Of a stretch of 64,000 bases of DNA, positions 11,835-23,085 are shown one piece after another (position 1 is the first letter of the stretch; each line of letters opens with the position of its first letter). The notes beneath the pieces are model-generated. The model had not been told where the DNA came from, searched no databases, and saw only the letters and a program-made list of their open reading frames with translations. Position numbers and translations under genes: made by a program. The DNA comes from Nomia melanderi (Eukaryota > Arthropoda > Insecta > Hymenoptera > Halictidae): assembly GCF_051020985.1 (NCBI RefSeq), contig NC_135003.1, positions 7,557,501 to 7,621,500 on the forward strand, read 5' to 3'.

Positions 11835-14327
11835 TATAGCGTGATGGTAACCGGTGTCCATCAAATCAGTGCACTTTGGCAGGAATATTACTATGTTTTA
11901 TATTAACTAGACCATGATTTTCTATGAATTTATAAGCAATTCGGAAGTACGAAATTGCATATAATGCACACAATACTGGAAGATATGAAAAATACGTTTC
12001 ATAAAATTGCTAGAGAGAATTATTTTCTATCGTAATTATATTCCTTTAAAGATATTCTTAAAATTTTTGATCAACAGTCTAACAATTACATAGCTTCGTT
12101 GTGTTGAGAAGTATATGAATTTAGTCTCAAAAAAAAGCAAAAAAAATGATTAAGACGTTTCCCAGGTTTCGATGCAAATCAGCCCTTCATCATGACCCAT
12201 ATTCGATCCTTAATACCCACAATAACCGTATCACCGTACAGTCTCAATCACACAATAAAAAAGCGCTGAGATCACAACGGCCGCCAATTATTATCCACCG
12301 TGGGAATTGAAATTCACGGTGGCAATTGGATCGAAACCGCGCCGAAAACCGTTCCTCTCTTGCAAACACGCGCGCACGCTTCCGGTTTTTCGCTCGATCA
12401 ACTATTTCGACCACGTTCCGCTCGCCAATCCGGATTTAATTTAAACGTTCGATCAATATTCACGTATAGCACTATCTCATGACTCCTTTTTTTCACCTTC
12501 CCACGCCGCCCACCCACCACCATTCGAGCGGTGTTTTTCTATGGGCGAACGTGCTCGGATTTGTTTGTTCCCGACTCCCGCCGAGGTAAATGAAGCGGAG
12601 ACACAACGAATTTCGGGTCGAAATAAACGATGCATGCGCCCCGAGGGGTGGGCTGGGGGTGGTTGGCTTCTTTGTCGAGGAAAATGAACGGCCGGCTAAG
12701 GCGAGGGACTCGGTTCCAGGCCACGGGGCCGATCCTTAAAGTTCTTCATACAAGCCGGCAGCGACATTATTCCAAGCACACGCTCATGGACACCGGCCTT
12801 AAACCGCATTCTCCGCGTCGCCCTGGGGTGCTTTTGTCAGATGACACGCCGGTGAATAATTCACCTGGCCCCGGCCTGTGCAGCGATGACGCCCGTGGAT
12901 GGAAAATCGTGATACTCGTGGCTGCCGCCCATAAAACGGCTCTCCGCGTCCACTGTTTTCCAACCCCCGAAAATTTATCTCGGCTTATTGTGCGGCGCCA
13001 CCCACCCTCGCTCCCGTAATCCGGCCTGGCCAACGTCCTCCTACCGACGTCTTGTAACTAGCTCGCGCGTCATGGAGAGTTGTATGTAATCACTGTGGCC
13101 CGGACACCTAGAGTTTGCGGATTAGCCGGGAACATTGACAGGGAATTCATAAACGTGTTCTGGAGCCTGGCTTGGAATTTGTTCGTTGGATATTGTTATC
13201 GTAGACTGAAGACCCTGTGGAGGAGACCAGCTTGATTAATGTTTTATTGGATAGGTATATTGATGCTTCTGTGAGTTTTGGGATGCAATTAAGTTAGTTG
13301 GTGAAATGAAATTGAATGTAGTAATAGGAACGTAGATTGGATTTTCTTTGGAATGTGTTCGAACGTTTGACTTGGTATCGTTAGGTCGGAGGTTGAGGAT
13401 CTTTATAGGAGTACCCTTTTAAAGTAACTTCGATTTAGGTAGACGTCGAAGTCTAGAATCTAGGAAATTAAAGTGTAAAGTAGAATCGTCGATCGATGTA
13501 GGAAATTGGAAACTAGAAAATACTGTTCTCTTAATAAAGTATCGTAGAGCTACATCGTCGACTCCATTCGATTCGAAGACACTTTCAACCCCTCCCACGC
13601 ATTCAACTTACTCAACTCAATGCGGGGTATCTACAATATCTAAGAACAACGTCACACTTCCGCGAAATACCGATTGAAGTGCAACTGTAAACGCGCATAA
13701 CTGAAATCTTCCATGCAATGAAGTCAATGCCAGAAATGTAACACTGCAGCTATCCATTCACGGTGCACTGTTGTGCAGTGATATTTCTCTCGGTTATCAA
13801 AAATATTCGCGGATTTCACCGTATTCCTCGCGCGTCCTGGAATTTCACCGTCCTGGCTTCAGTTTCTAAGGAATACCGAAATGCATCGGCGACACCGCCT
13901 CGAAGGAACCGCTCCGTAGTCGGAATCGAAAGATGGATGGGGGTGGTATTCCTGCAGAAAGAGGAACACGTCGTTGCCCCTTACCCCCGCAGCCATTCAG
14001 CCAGGCGACTCACTTACGTATGCGTCGCTGCTCGAGGTATTAAATCTCAAATATTTAATATCCTCAGATTTTCGTGTGTATCCGTGGCTCGACCCCACTC
14101 GCCTCCGCCTCGCCCCTTTCGACCGAAGCCTGGAAAATACGGGACGTGTCGCGATCGTGTTGCAAACAGTGGAACGGCATTCGACTCTATATAACTGCGA
14201 GCACTGGCGGTGACATTATGAGCTGCCACGGAAGATTCCGTGAACTGCGGAGAAACGTGGAGTCGTTCATGACGTAAAGATGCGATCGGAATTGTTAGAA
14301 AAACCACTCTAATAATGTAGTATATGC
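11835..14327. other. No gene: large GC patch 12.3-13.1 kb and another at 13.8-14.3 kb
   Basis: The first patch is CpG- and G-rich with open frames of 129 and 88 codons on opposite strands over the same bases. The second holds frames of 143, 86, 79 and 67 codons, again overlapping. None shows a domain, a signal peptide or good splice borders. I read both as non-coding islands. Confidence 0.55.
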
Positions 14328-14331
14328 TTTA

Positions 14332-14576
14332 CGCTTTGTCCTGCGTTGTTTTTTACAACAGTCAGAGCTATTTCATTGTTAATGATTTATTAGAAGAAAA
14401 GAATAATTATATGTTTGCTGTGCGTGTATATATATATATTCATTTTAATGGTTCACTATTGATAATAGAAAAATAACATTTAATTTTAATTCAAATGAAT
14501 GTAATGACATTTATATCTGCTAACCTCAGTTTAAAATTTTCATTTCAAGTCTCACGCGATATTGTAAGACAGGAGG
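14332..14576 (+). mobile_element. TTAA-flanked MITE, family 1, copy B
   Basis: This 245-bp element is in the same orientation as copy A. The right boundary is a clean TTAA (14577-14580) preceded by ATTGTAAGACAGGAGG. The left TTAA is mutated to TTTA (14328-14331), followed by CGCTTTGTCCTGCG, which aligns to the family terminus CCCCTTGTTCTACG. The 18-mer AAAATAACATTTAATTTT at 14470-14487 is identical in copy D (61957-61974). A short TA run (14427-14439) lies inside. There is no open reading frame of note. Divergence from the other copies indicates an old insertion. Confidence 0.7.
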
Positions 14577-14690
14577 TTAAGTAGGATTTCAAAAAAACGA
14601 TACACCATGAATTTCTATTTTCCTCGAATCCCATAGATTCCAGATGAAAGTTAAAAAACAAATTTAGTACCAGTCCAATCAGCGGACTCC

Positions 14691-14712
14691 AAAAACAAAA
14701 AAACAAAAAAAC
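14691..14712. repeat. A-rich octamer repeat
   Basis: About two and a half units of seven A followed by C. Low-complexity DNA just downstream of MITE copy B, and followed by the 14-bp palindrome CTTATATATATAAG (14723-14736). Confidence 0.8.
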
Positions 14713-14736
14713 TTGATGCCAGCTTATATATATAAG

Positions 14737-17700
14737 GTACCAGCCAACTAGTGGTGCAAATTGAAAAAGTTTGAATCTATTCTTTGACAAAATAACTGGA
14801 AAATGCAAAACAGAATATAGCACGGTTCACGTTGAATCGAAAGGAATTCAGTTTAAATTTCTATTAACTCCCCATATGCTATCGCAAAAGGTCTGATAAA
14901 GCTGTTTGTTCATTTCACCGTTTCTGCCTACTGTAAAGTACGATTACAACGCGCAACAAGCACAATTTTCAATTTATTTGGAAACGGAACTTTGTATGAA
15001 AAAATATTGCCTTAAATTTCTGATTTTTCGTGTAAATTCGTTCGCGTTCGTGTTGCGCGATGGTTCCATTGACGCGCGAAATATCTCGTGAAACGTTACA
15101 GCCTCGGCAAGTTTTATTTGTGGCGACGGAGAAGTTGATAGTTAATTATTGCAGTGTCGGCAATGCGGACAGCCCCAAGAAAGTCGCTAAAAGCGTAAGT
15201 AAGAAATACATTTCCGCATTGATGTTGTTTAATCTTCTTAATTAACTAACTTCTTATTCGTTCACTTTGTTTGGAAGGTGATTCGCGGACCGACAAAGAC
15301 ATCTGGCATAGAATGGGGGCGCAGTATTATCCAACAGCACTGTTCAGAACTTAGTTCCACCTTTGAACCGTCATAATTGGTTATTAGATACAGGCTAAGG
15401 GTATTGATCAATGCCTGTAACATCGCGACTACGCGAAAGGTAATTATCGTAGTGGCATTTCCCCGTAAAGATCATTGATCTTGTATTCATACCTACGTTT
15501 AACGAACGGAACCAATCGGGCATGGACTGTCACGGAAACTAATCTATAAAGCTCCGGCCAGGTAGTCAATGTATGTTTCCTATAAATGTTTCAAAAGCCT
15601 CTATACAGATATCTTGCGAGCTTCGAGTTCCTCTATCGTTTTTGGTTCATTAAGTGAAGTACTTAGAAATGCTAGAATCCCTTTAACGGGTCCGTCTGCA
15701 GATTATAATAACCTTAATATCTTTTTCATTGCATATAGCTGTGTACCTAAATTTATGAATTTGCAAATGGAATCTCTCCAATTAAACTATTCAGCAATCT
15801 GTACATTAATGTAAATTACGATCATACACGTGAAAGGCGCACTAAAATACAAATATAATTTAATACTACCCCCACTTGTACATCGATGCAAGCGCAAATT
15901 ACACGTAGAAGATTTTACGTTGCGCAACACTCCATCGAGATTAACAATATCCCAGCTAAACGCGCCGTAATAATAGCGATGAGGGGTCGTCAAAGTCTTG
16001 GAGCAACCGAGCACGATCAGTATACCGTGGAATTACATTGGAACTGGAATCCGAAGAAATACGACATCGATAAAACGAAACTCGAAAGGAAAATACGACG
16101 CCCGGAGGAAGCCATCGTTCACAGGGGAGACAATTTCGAAGGCGATCTCATCTCATTCACGCGAACAGCACGGAAAGGTACTTCGAATCGATGCGAAAAT
16201 GCATCGTTTAACACGCCAGGCGAGCGGGGTGGCCAGGGCTGGGCCGCGTTTATTCCCAGAAAAATGAATTTATATCCCTCGCCCAGCACCAACATCTACA
16301 ACCTTTTCTTTCTCCCTTTCATTTGTCTCGGGGAGGGGCGAGAGGGCGGGCCCACGCTTCAAGAGTTGATAAATGCGAAGCCCCGAAACTCATCCTACCG
16401 ATTGCGTCTCGCATGCGACGAAACACACAGCAGAGACGCTTTGTTTCCGTCCGCGCGCGTTTCGAGAACTTGATGGACGGAAAAAGAACAGGAAACGAAA
16501 GAGAAACGGGCAGAAATTCTGTGCTGGCTCGCGATAAACGGCGCCCGCGTGCACTACACGCGGAAAAACGAATCCCAGGAACGCGATGGTGTTCCTCACG
16601 ACATGGCGCGAAAGAATCACGACCACTACGGCGGTATTGTTTAAACATTCTCGGATGAAGATACACTCGGATGAATTATTTCTGCTTTTTTTCTGAGTTT
16701 TGTACCGTAAATCATATTTCTTTCCGCATTTTTTCAAATGTGGAAGCACATTTGAATATTTCCTCGGAAATTTTTCCTTTCATGGAAACGTAAAATTACA
16801 TAACGTTTGGGTTCTCGAAGTGGCAGATTGCGCGAAGTATTCCAAATACTAAATCGTAACGAATATTTTAGTTAGCGGGTGTTGATGTCAGATTCCCTTT
16901 GAAGTCGTTCAATTGCCGCTCTCGGTACACAGTGTATCCGTAACTTTCTTCGTACCTTTGTTATAACTTTTTAATGAAGCAGTTATTAATCCACGTTTTT
17001 ATATTGTTATACGTCTGCTTATAGAACATCCCGTCACGGCTGTATGGAAGAAAGGACCTTAAGAATCCGGTAATTATCCTAGAAGAATGAATCTTCATCC
17101 TGATTCGAAGATAGTAATTACATCATTAGTCGCGAAAAAGAAAGTTTGAAAGAGTTAATTAACTTAAATGTTCGTGTAAATACCGGGTATCCTATTTGTA
17201 CGTTCTTTGAAAGGTCTCGGAGACTCGGCGGATGAACGGGTACGAAAACGCGCGACATTCACTTAGAGACAAGGGGATCGTTATTGCTTCAGCCCTGAAC
17301 TCGCCAGCGAACTATGTTATCCTCACATATCAAGGGTTGATCGTTTTCGAGGTGGATCGCCGAAAATGATTGCGAGACGTTCCACGAGACACACTCCGGG
17401 GTTCAATTTCTGCGACGCTGAAACTCCCCCGGAAGTTTGAACGAGAGCTTTCCTAGGCTGGGAAGCTTACGTGGATCCTTCACGCGAGCTTTCAACTCGT
17501 TCCGATGAAACTGCCGTTCTATTACTGTTCCATTTGGGCCGTTGGAAAACTGACGTCTTACTCAGTGGAAAAGTTTCGCGAGTCATTGAAAAACACTTCC
17601 GCCCTTCGTTGAAATTCCGCTACGGCTCGTGGTTCGTTATTAAGAAACGGACGAAAAAAGAGCGAAAGAGAGAACGAGAGACAGCGAGACAGAGAAGGTG

Positions 17701-18003
17701 GGTGGGAGCAGAAACGGAGAGAGGTAAAAGAAGAGGCACGAAATCCGAGTAACTTCCTGCTCGAAGTTGCTGGGTCCGCAAACAAACGTAAACAAGTGCT
17801 CGCTGCAATTTCCCTTCCCGGCCGATTCAAGCAATCCCGTGTTTTTCCTGCGACCCGGTTAATTAATCGTGCCCTGACATGGAATACGAGTTACCAGAAA
17901 TTTTATTGTAATCAACGGAAATTGTTCGCCGAAAACCGTAACGGATGTTTGCAATTTTGCTTCGTCCGTTGCACGGAAGGAAACCCCTGAGACGTGAAAC
18001 GAA
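14737..18003. other. No gene: patches 15.9-16.65 and 17.2-18.0 kb
   Basis: The longest open frame of the window (195 codons, 15886-16473, plus) lies here. It is overlapped by frames of 89, 111, 115 and 119 codons in other phases and has no recognised domain, so I do not call it. The polypurine tract lies in the second patch. Between patches the DNA is AT-rich and unremarkable. Confidence 0.5.
17640..17752. repeat. Polypurine tract of about 110 bp
   Basis: The plus strand is strongly purine-biased over about 110 bp (AAGAGCGAAAGAGAG-like sequence, then GGTGGGTGGGAG and GAGAGAGG), with only scattered pyrimidines. The minus strand is the matching polypyrimidine tract. Open frames in all three minus-strand phases here are Ser/Leu/Phe/Arg-rich and reflect composition, not genes. 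Confidence 0.7.
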
Positions 18004-18177
18004 TTCTCTTTTCATTAAAAGTTACTTTAGTTCAAAAGAAAAAAGGCTTCTCTTTTCATTTGCGTGCTTCAAGTTGTAGCTAAGATAATTAATAATTTCT
18101 TCTTTTCTTCATGAAGAAAAGTAAACTTTAATTTATACATTAGTTAAAGTAAAAGTGAAAGTAAAATTTAATTTATA
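18004..18177. repeat. Cluster of short repeats and a 20-bp perfect palindrome
   Basis: The 13-mer TTCTCTTTTCATT occurs at 18004 and 18048. The perfect 20-bp palindrome CTTTTCTTCATGAAGAAAAG occupies 18102-18121. A 17-bp word (GTAAA, then C or A, then TTTAATTTATA) occurs at 18121 and 18161 with one difference. All are low-complexity and sit just before the GC-rich patch at 18.4 kb. Confidence 0.6.
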
Positions 18178-20625
18178 GACGCTCGAGGAACAAAACAATT
18201 AACGCAACGATCCTCCACCATCAACGAATAAACATTTTACTAACACTAGAAACAAAACAGTATTCAGCTACCAAATACGTTCATCAATAAACCGTAAAAA
18301 CCTTAATAAAACTAAATCAAAACACAACATAACACAATTTCCCATGTCGTAAAAATCAGGAAATATCGATTATCAGGTTCGTTTCACCGCGGTGGTTCTA
18401 ATAGATCCACAACTCGTTAACTGTTCGCGCGATGGATCGCGACGACAGTGTCGCGTGAATCATAATGCCTGGAATGCCCGCGGAGAGCACAAGTTATGAA
18501 GTTCTCTCGTCAAATTTCTTCGTGGGCGTAAACGATCCCGGTCGCCGGTGCGCGAGCACCGTGAACGGAGGTGGTGCATTACGATATTCAATATCCGGCA
18601 TCGTAATGGCGGTCAAAGTTCCGTTCCGTGGACCTGCATCGCCAGGAAATTTGCATGTATATCACGATTTAGCAGCCGAGAGACGTCTCCTCTACGCTCG
18701 CGAGCGTCCGCGTGGAATTGTTCCGCAATACAGAGATACCAGCGCGGCGCATCGGGAATTTCGATTTTGCACCGGCACGGCGGGCCTCGTCTCAAATTAT
18801 CGGCCATCTTTCCGGCTGATCGTTGCTCACCTAGCCCCTCGCCAATTACCGCCTGCCGTTTCTCTCGATCGATTCTGAAACTTCGCCACCGACTTCCATA
18901 CCGAAAGTACTGTAACGCCGTATTTGAGTTGTAAATGCGACCCGGTCTACCCCGTTTCGCACTCCTATTGATTAACCGTAGAACCGCCGAGCAGTCCAAT
19001 CGAGTGATTTGCGGTTTCTATATAAATAGAAAGTATCCAGATCTTGAATCTTTTAAGCAGATTTTAAAATACGTATTGCTAACCGATCTGAATATCTTCC
19101 GGAGTTTTGCGCGATGAATTTTGTTTTTAACTATATTACGCGAATATGTAACTGATTCTGCTTATTAATAATTTTGTACAGAGTAGATTTTTAAGTAATC
19201 TAGTATGTAATACAACAAGACTATCGCTGTGTATTGGATTTCATTGACAATTTTGGAGTAAAAATATGTCGACATGCGTGGTATGTCTTTCTAGCTTATT
19301 TTATCAGTCTTAGTTTGTTTAATCAGCTTCCAGGAGAATTTTGATAATTGCAGTGGCTTTTTGATCATTGTGAGAGAAGGAATTTCTATTAACTCGTGTT
19401 AATACGTTTAATATTTTTAGTGTCAATGTTTGTTTTTTCGATTATTCATGGGAACAAAGGATAATGGATCGTTCAACGGAATTTTGTAATTTATGAGTAG
19501 CTTCGGGTTATATGATCTTTATGTAAATTCGTGTTTCCGAGGGAAAATTATAATATTGGTAACAATGATGGTAGAAAATGGAACACATGAACTATACTGA
19601 AATAACCTAACTGCTGACAAAATAATTATAACAGAAAGGGGTAGTTGTTAGGTACATGATTAAATGTTAATATAATTATGTTTAAAAATTGTTTTCTGTA
19701 TAAACATCAAAACATAAATGCTTACATTATACCGAAATTTGTTTAATGAAGGCAGCCAACGAAATCAGCAGTTGCGCACAATGTATGTAATGTGACGTTT
19801 CCATCACTATTGTTTGAAATGGATCTCGATTCTAAAGTGATTGATTGATCACGGCGGAAATCTTGCAACACAAACTTCGAAATCGTAGAGTAGGGGGTAA
19901 GGAGTGCATCTTGATTTCTGTTTACTTGAGCAATTCTTGATCTTCCAAGAATATGCTGCTTAATTCTTCTCGAATAAAGATCAAAATAATCCTAAACAAT
20001 GAATTTAAGAACAATAACTTTCGTCTGCAATGTTTTTAAAAATCTTAGAATTCTTAAAACGGCTTCATAAATCTACTTTCAAACTGCACAGGAAAATCTG
20101 CATATTATATGGAATCATAAATGAGAAGTATAATTAATCGTTATCATTAATTAGAAATTTCATTTTGCAGGATAGGGTATTAAATATAAGGATTTTTCAT
20201 CTAATTAAGAGGAAGAAGTAGGAAGCAAAAAGAAACTCCGTTCACCTTGAACTTCTCACGTGTCACGGATATCTATCTCGTGGTTCTCTCGGTGATCTTT
20301 TTACCTAAAAGTTCCGCTCCGCGAAGCTGTCCAAGCGTATCGGTATCGTTCCGGTCGTGGCCCATACATTTTGTTACCACGGCGCTGAACCACGATACTC
20401 GTAGATCTCATTCTCTACATGTCACGTCGACACGGGATGAAGGATCAACCGGCCGGAAATGAGAGAGACAAACACGAAAAAAGCACTCCCGTATCGAGTC
20501 GAACGCGAAAGAGACCTGTGGAACGTACATCCCAGCATCATGCAGACGGTAACACAGGTTCTTCGTATATTTTCTTTAGAATTATATCACATGTATACCA
20601 TAAGAAAGGCGGATACGGAAACTTG
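18178..20625. other. No gene: GC patch 18.37-18.99 kb, then AT-rich DNA
   Basis: The patch contains open frames of 137 and 128 codons on plus and 128 on minus over the same bases, and GCCAGGAAATTTGCAT (18641-18656), one of the recurring patch motifs. From 19.0 to 20.2 kb I see nothing but AT-rich DNA. A small patch follows at 20230-20560. Confidence 0.55.
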
Positions 20626-20861
20626 TCCAATGTATCAGTAATATTTGCTCTGTTTTGCAGTGATACATATATAAAAAGCATACAGTTTCATAAGAAAAAC
20701 TTTTTAATAAACGATATTACAGAAGGAGAAGAATAAATAAACTTTTCTAATGTTATATTTGATCCTGGTTGGGTCAAATTTTCCAATGTATCAGTAATAT
20801 TTGCTGTTTTTTGTAGCGATATATAAAAAGAATACAATTTCATAAGAATCTTTTTAATAAA
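20626..20861. repeat. Imperfect direct duplication, two copies 156 bp apart
   Basis: A unit of about 85 bp starting TCCAATGTATCAGTAATATT occurs at 20626-20711 and again at 20782-20861. Shared blocks in order are the start, a TTTGCAG/TTTGTAG block, ATATAAAAAG, a TTTCATAAGAA block and CTTTTTAATAAA. The copies differ by small indels and substitutions. The intervening 70 bp is not duplicated in the segment I compared. It looks like a local segmental duplication rather than a transposon, since I see no terminal repeats or target duplication. Confidence 0.75.
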
Positions 20862-21660
20862 ATACAGGACATTTTTTAGACTCTTTTGATTAAAAATCTA
20901 CAAATAAACACAGTCACCGAAGTCAATTTAATTAAAATACAGTTTTATAGTCTATCAAGAAGGAATTATAAAAATTATTTCGTAGTGAGCGATAGTTACA
21001 TTTAAAGAAACCTATCACGTCGGAAGAGGAATATGCTGATTCACAATTGTCGCTTCACCTTGAATGATTGAGGCTCATTAAGCGTAGTCCGCCGATAAAG
21101 GGAGCAAGTGAAAAAATTAGTAGTCGTACAGGGGCGCTCGCATTCTTAGATCCAATGAATTAATTTATATGAAGTAATAAGGCTGCTCCTGAACCTTGGC
21201 CCAGCTACTATTACGTATTTAACCGTAATGTCGTGATGACGCTTGTAACACTAATTGCCATCTACTGACGTAACCATGTTCATTCTACACAGCGTCTGTC
21301 TTGACATCGTTGCTCGATTAACTACGATAACATTAACTCAATTAAACAATCCCTGAATACAAGCAAAATTCTTCAAATACTGACACACAGGACCCATTGA
21401 ACTCAACAAATAAACAAAACTCATATTACTCTTCGATTCCATATTTCTTTTAAAACCAAAAAATACCAGTTATAGAATGCATATTCAAAACCGATACACC
21501 TAATAACAGTTTTAACTTTATTTCGCTTCCCCATAACTGTTTCAAATATAACACAACAGTTTCAAAGAATTCCTTTCGGAACCTCTTCGATCCCTCCATA
21601 CGAACTCATCGTCGAACTCCAGCGATCAACTTTCGGTCCTGTGCAGGCGTACGGGGGAGT
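20862..21660. other. No gene: AT-rich DNA
   Basis: AT-rich sequence with a modest GC rise near 21.05-21.25 kb. No repeat, splice signal or frame worth calling. Confidence 0.6.
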
Positions 21661-21716
21661 ATCGGAGCGCGTAGCGGCCGGTTCACGTGCGCCTGCACGT
21701 GAATGTGCAGGTGCAG
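21661..21716. promoter_or_regulatory. E-box-rich GC patch core
   Basis: Within about 30 bp are two CACGTG hexamers arranged as an inverted repeat (CACGTGC at 21684-21690, complement at 21695-21701), followed by a CAGGTG and tandem GTGCAG units. CACGTG is the E-box bound by bHLH and bHLH-PAS factors; CAGGTG is a Snail/Zeb-type E-box. The surrounding patch (21600-22420) is the most GC-rich stretch of this part of the window. It could be a promoter or enhancer, but I see no transcript-level signal that proves either. Confidence 0.35.
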
Positions 21717-22102
21717 GTCGTGTCTAATGCAGTGAAGCGAGGACTGCGGGGAGTTGCGAGAGACAGCGGGATTCCCGGGGAGCAGAGGGGAGGGTTCAGT
21801 GAGTGAAACGGGTTCGTGGGACAAGGGACGCGGCGGTCGTCCTGCAGTTAGGTGGCTTCTCCCTGTCGATGGGTATTGTCGGTGCATTGACTTATCGACC
21901 AGGCTCGGAAGCACGGGGCTCTGTCCTACGATGGATTGCGGTTACGTCTGTTGTTCCGGTAACGAGGCTCTCTCCTCCCTCCTTGCATTCGCAGCCACTC
22001 CCCGCCGCCGCAGTCCCTTTTCGTGCACTGAAGCCTGTCCATCTTTGTCGTGCTCGTAGTGTCTCCGTCTCTGTCGGCGTAGGCGTCAGTGTTGAGGCCT
22101 CC

Positions 22103-22150
22103 CAATGCACGTCATTACCTGTCAACGCCGGGACGCCAGTCGATGTCTTT
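22103..22150 (+). repeat. Dispersed repeat word, copy 1
   Basis: The 15-mer CAATGCACGTCATTA (22103-22117) recurs exactly at 23034-23048. In both places it is followed within a few bases by CTGT and CAACGC, and preceded 20-40 bp upstream by a CTGTCTCTGTC-like string. The similarity fades on both sides, so this is either an old local duplication about 930 bp apart or a shared regulatory motif group. Confidence 0.45.
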
Positions 22151-23033
22151 GATAAGGAGCATCGCAACCGGAGGAGAAAACTCGAGGGTCTTCTCTCGAG
22201 ACACGTCAATCCCGGTGATCCCATCGAATGACGAGCAACCGTTCCCCAATTTGCGCCCGTGTCCGTCGCCGGCGGGCTCTCCGATCCGTCGCCTCTTACA
22301 TCGATGCCCTGTCTGGATTTTCGGATCGGCTGGTCTGGGTTAGCTGATGGGGACGTGGATAGTCCTTGTCGAGGTTTGTTGCTCGATTTTTTCGATTGGC
22401 CGTGTCTCGGTATACTGGGAGTATGGAATCATTCGGTGTATGCAGATTTCTCTTATTGCTAGATACGAATGGATTTTCTTAGATTTTATGTGTTGACGGT
22501 TTGCGAGTTATTGATTTTTAATGCATTCTTATTTCTATATATAAGTGGTTATTAATTAGTATCAGATATTGATGATATTTATTTAGTGAAGGAATGAAGG
22601 AGGCAAAAGTTTGGATATTTAGTTCAGTTGATTTTGTACCGTGAAATTTAAACTTTTGCTTTAAATGGTGAACTTCATTGTCTATGCACGACTGACGTAA
22701 TAGTCAATATTTTGAAATACTGGAGTCATATATTTATCTGGATCCCATGAAATATATATCTTCTTTGCTGTAAAATTCATACTCCCAACATTAATTCCCT
22801 AAATAAAGGAACACGTCACATAGTACCATGAAGAAATTACAGTACACTTGTCGAAGCTCTATAATATGGATAACAAACGCTGAATAGAAAGTCACATGGA
22901 ACCATCCAACAAAAAACGTGTGAACAGGTTAATCGTAGTTTGTGAACAAATATCAGATCCAATGTGCCTGATGTAATTATAGCGCCGCTATCTGTCTCTG
23001 TCATCCGGGTTTCCTTAGCGCGGGGGGAGGGGG

Positions 23034-23085
23034 CAATGCACGTCATTATCTGTTGTCAACGCAGGAATACGGTAGACAGATCTAA
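23034..23085 (+). repeat. Dispersed repeat word, copy 2
   Basis: Second occurrence of the 15-mer found at 22103-22117, again followed by CTGT and CAACGC, here with two extra bases between them, and preceded by ATCTGTCTCTGTC. It lies in a small GC-rich patch with a run of G around 23021-23032. No gene is visible. Confidence 0.45.

Noticed and set aside
15886..16473. Longest open frame, 195 codons on plus
   Set aside because: It lies in a GC-rich patch, overlaps frames of 89-119 codons in other phases on both strands, has no domain, signal peptide or splice borders I recognise, and reads as random composition.
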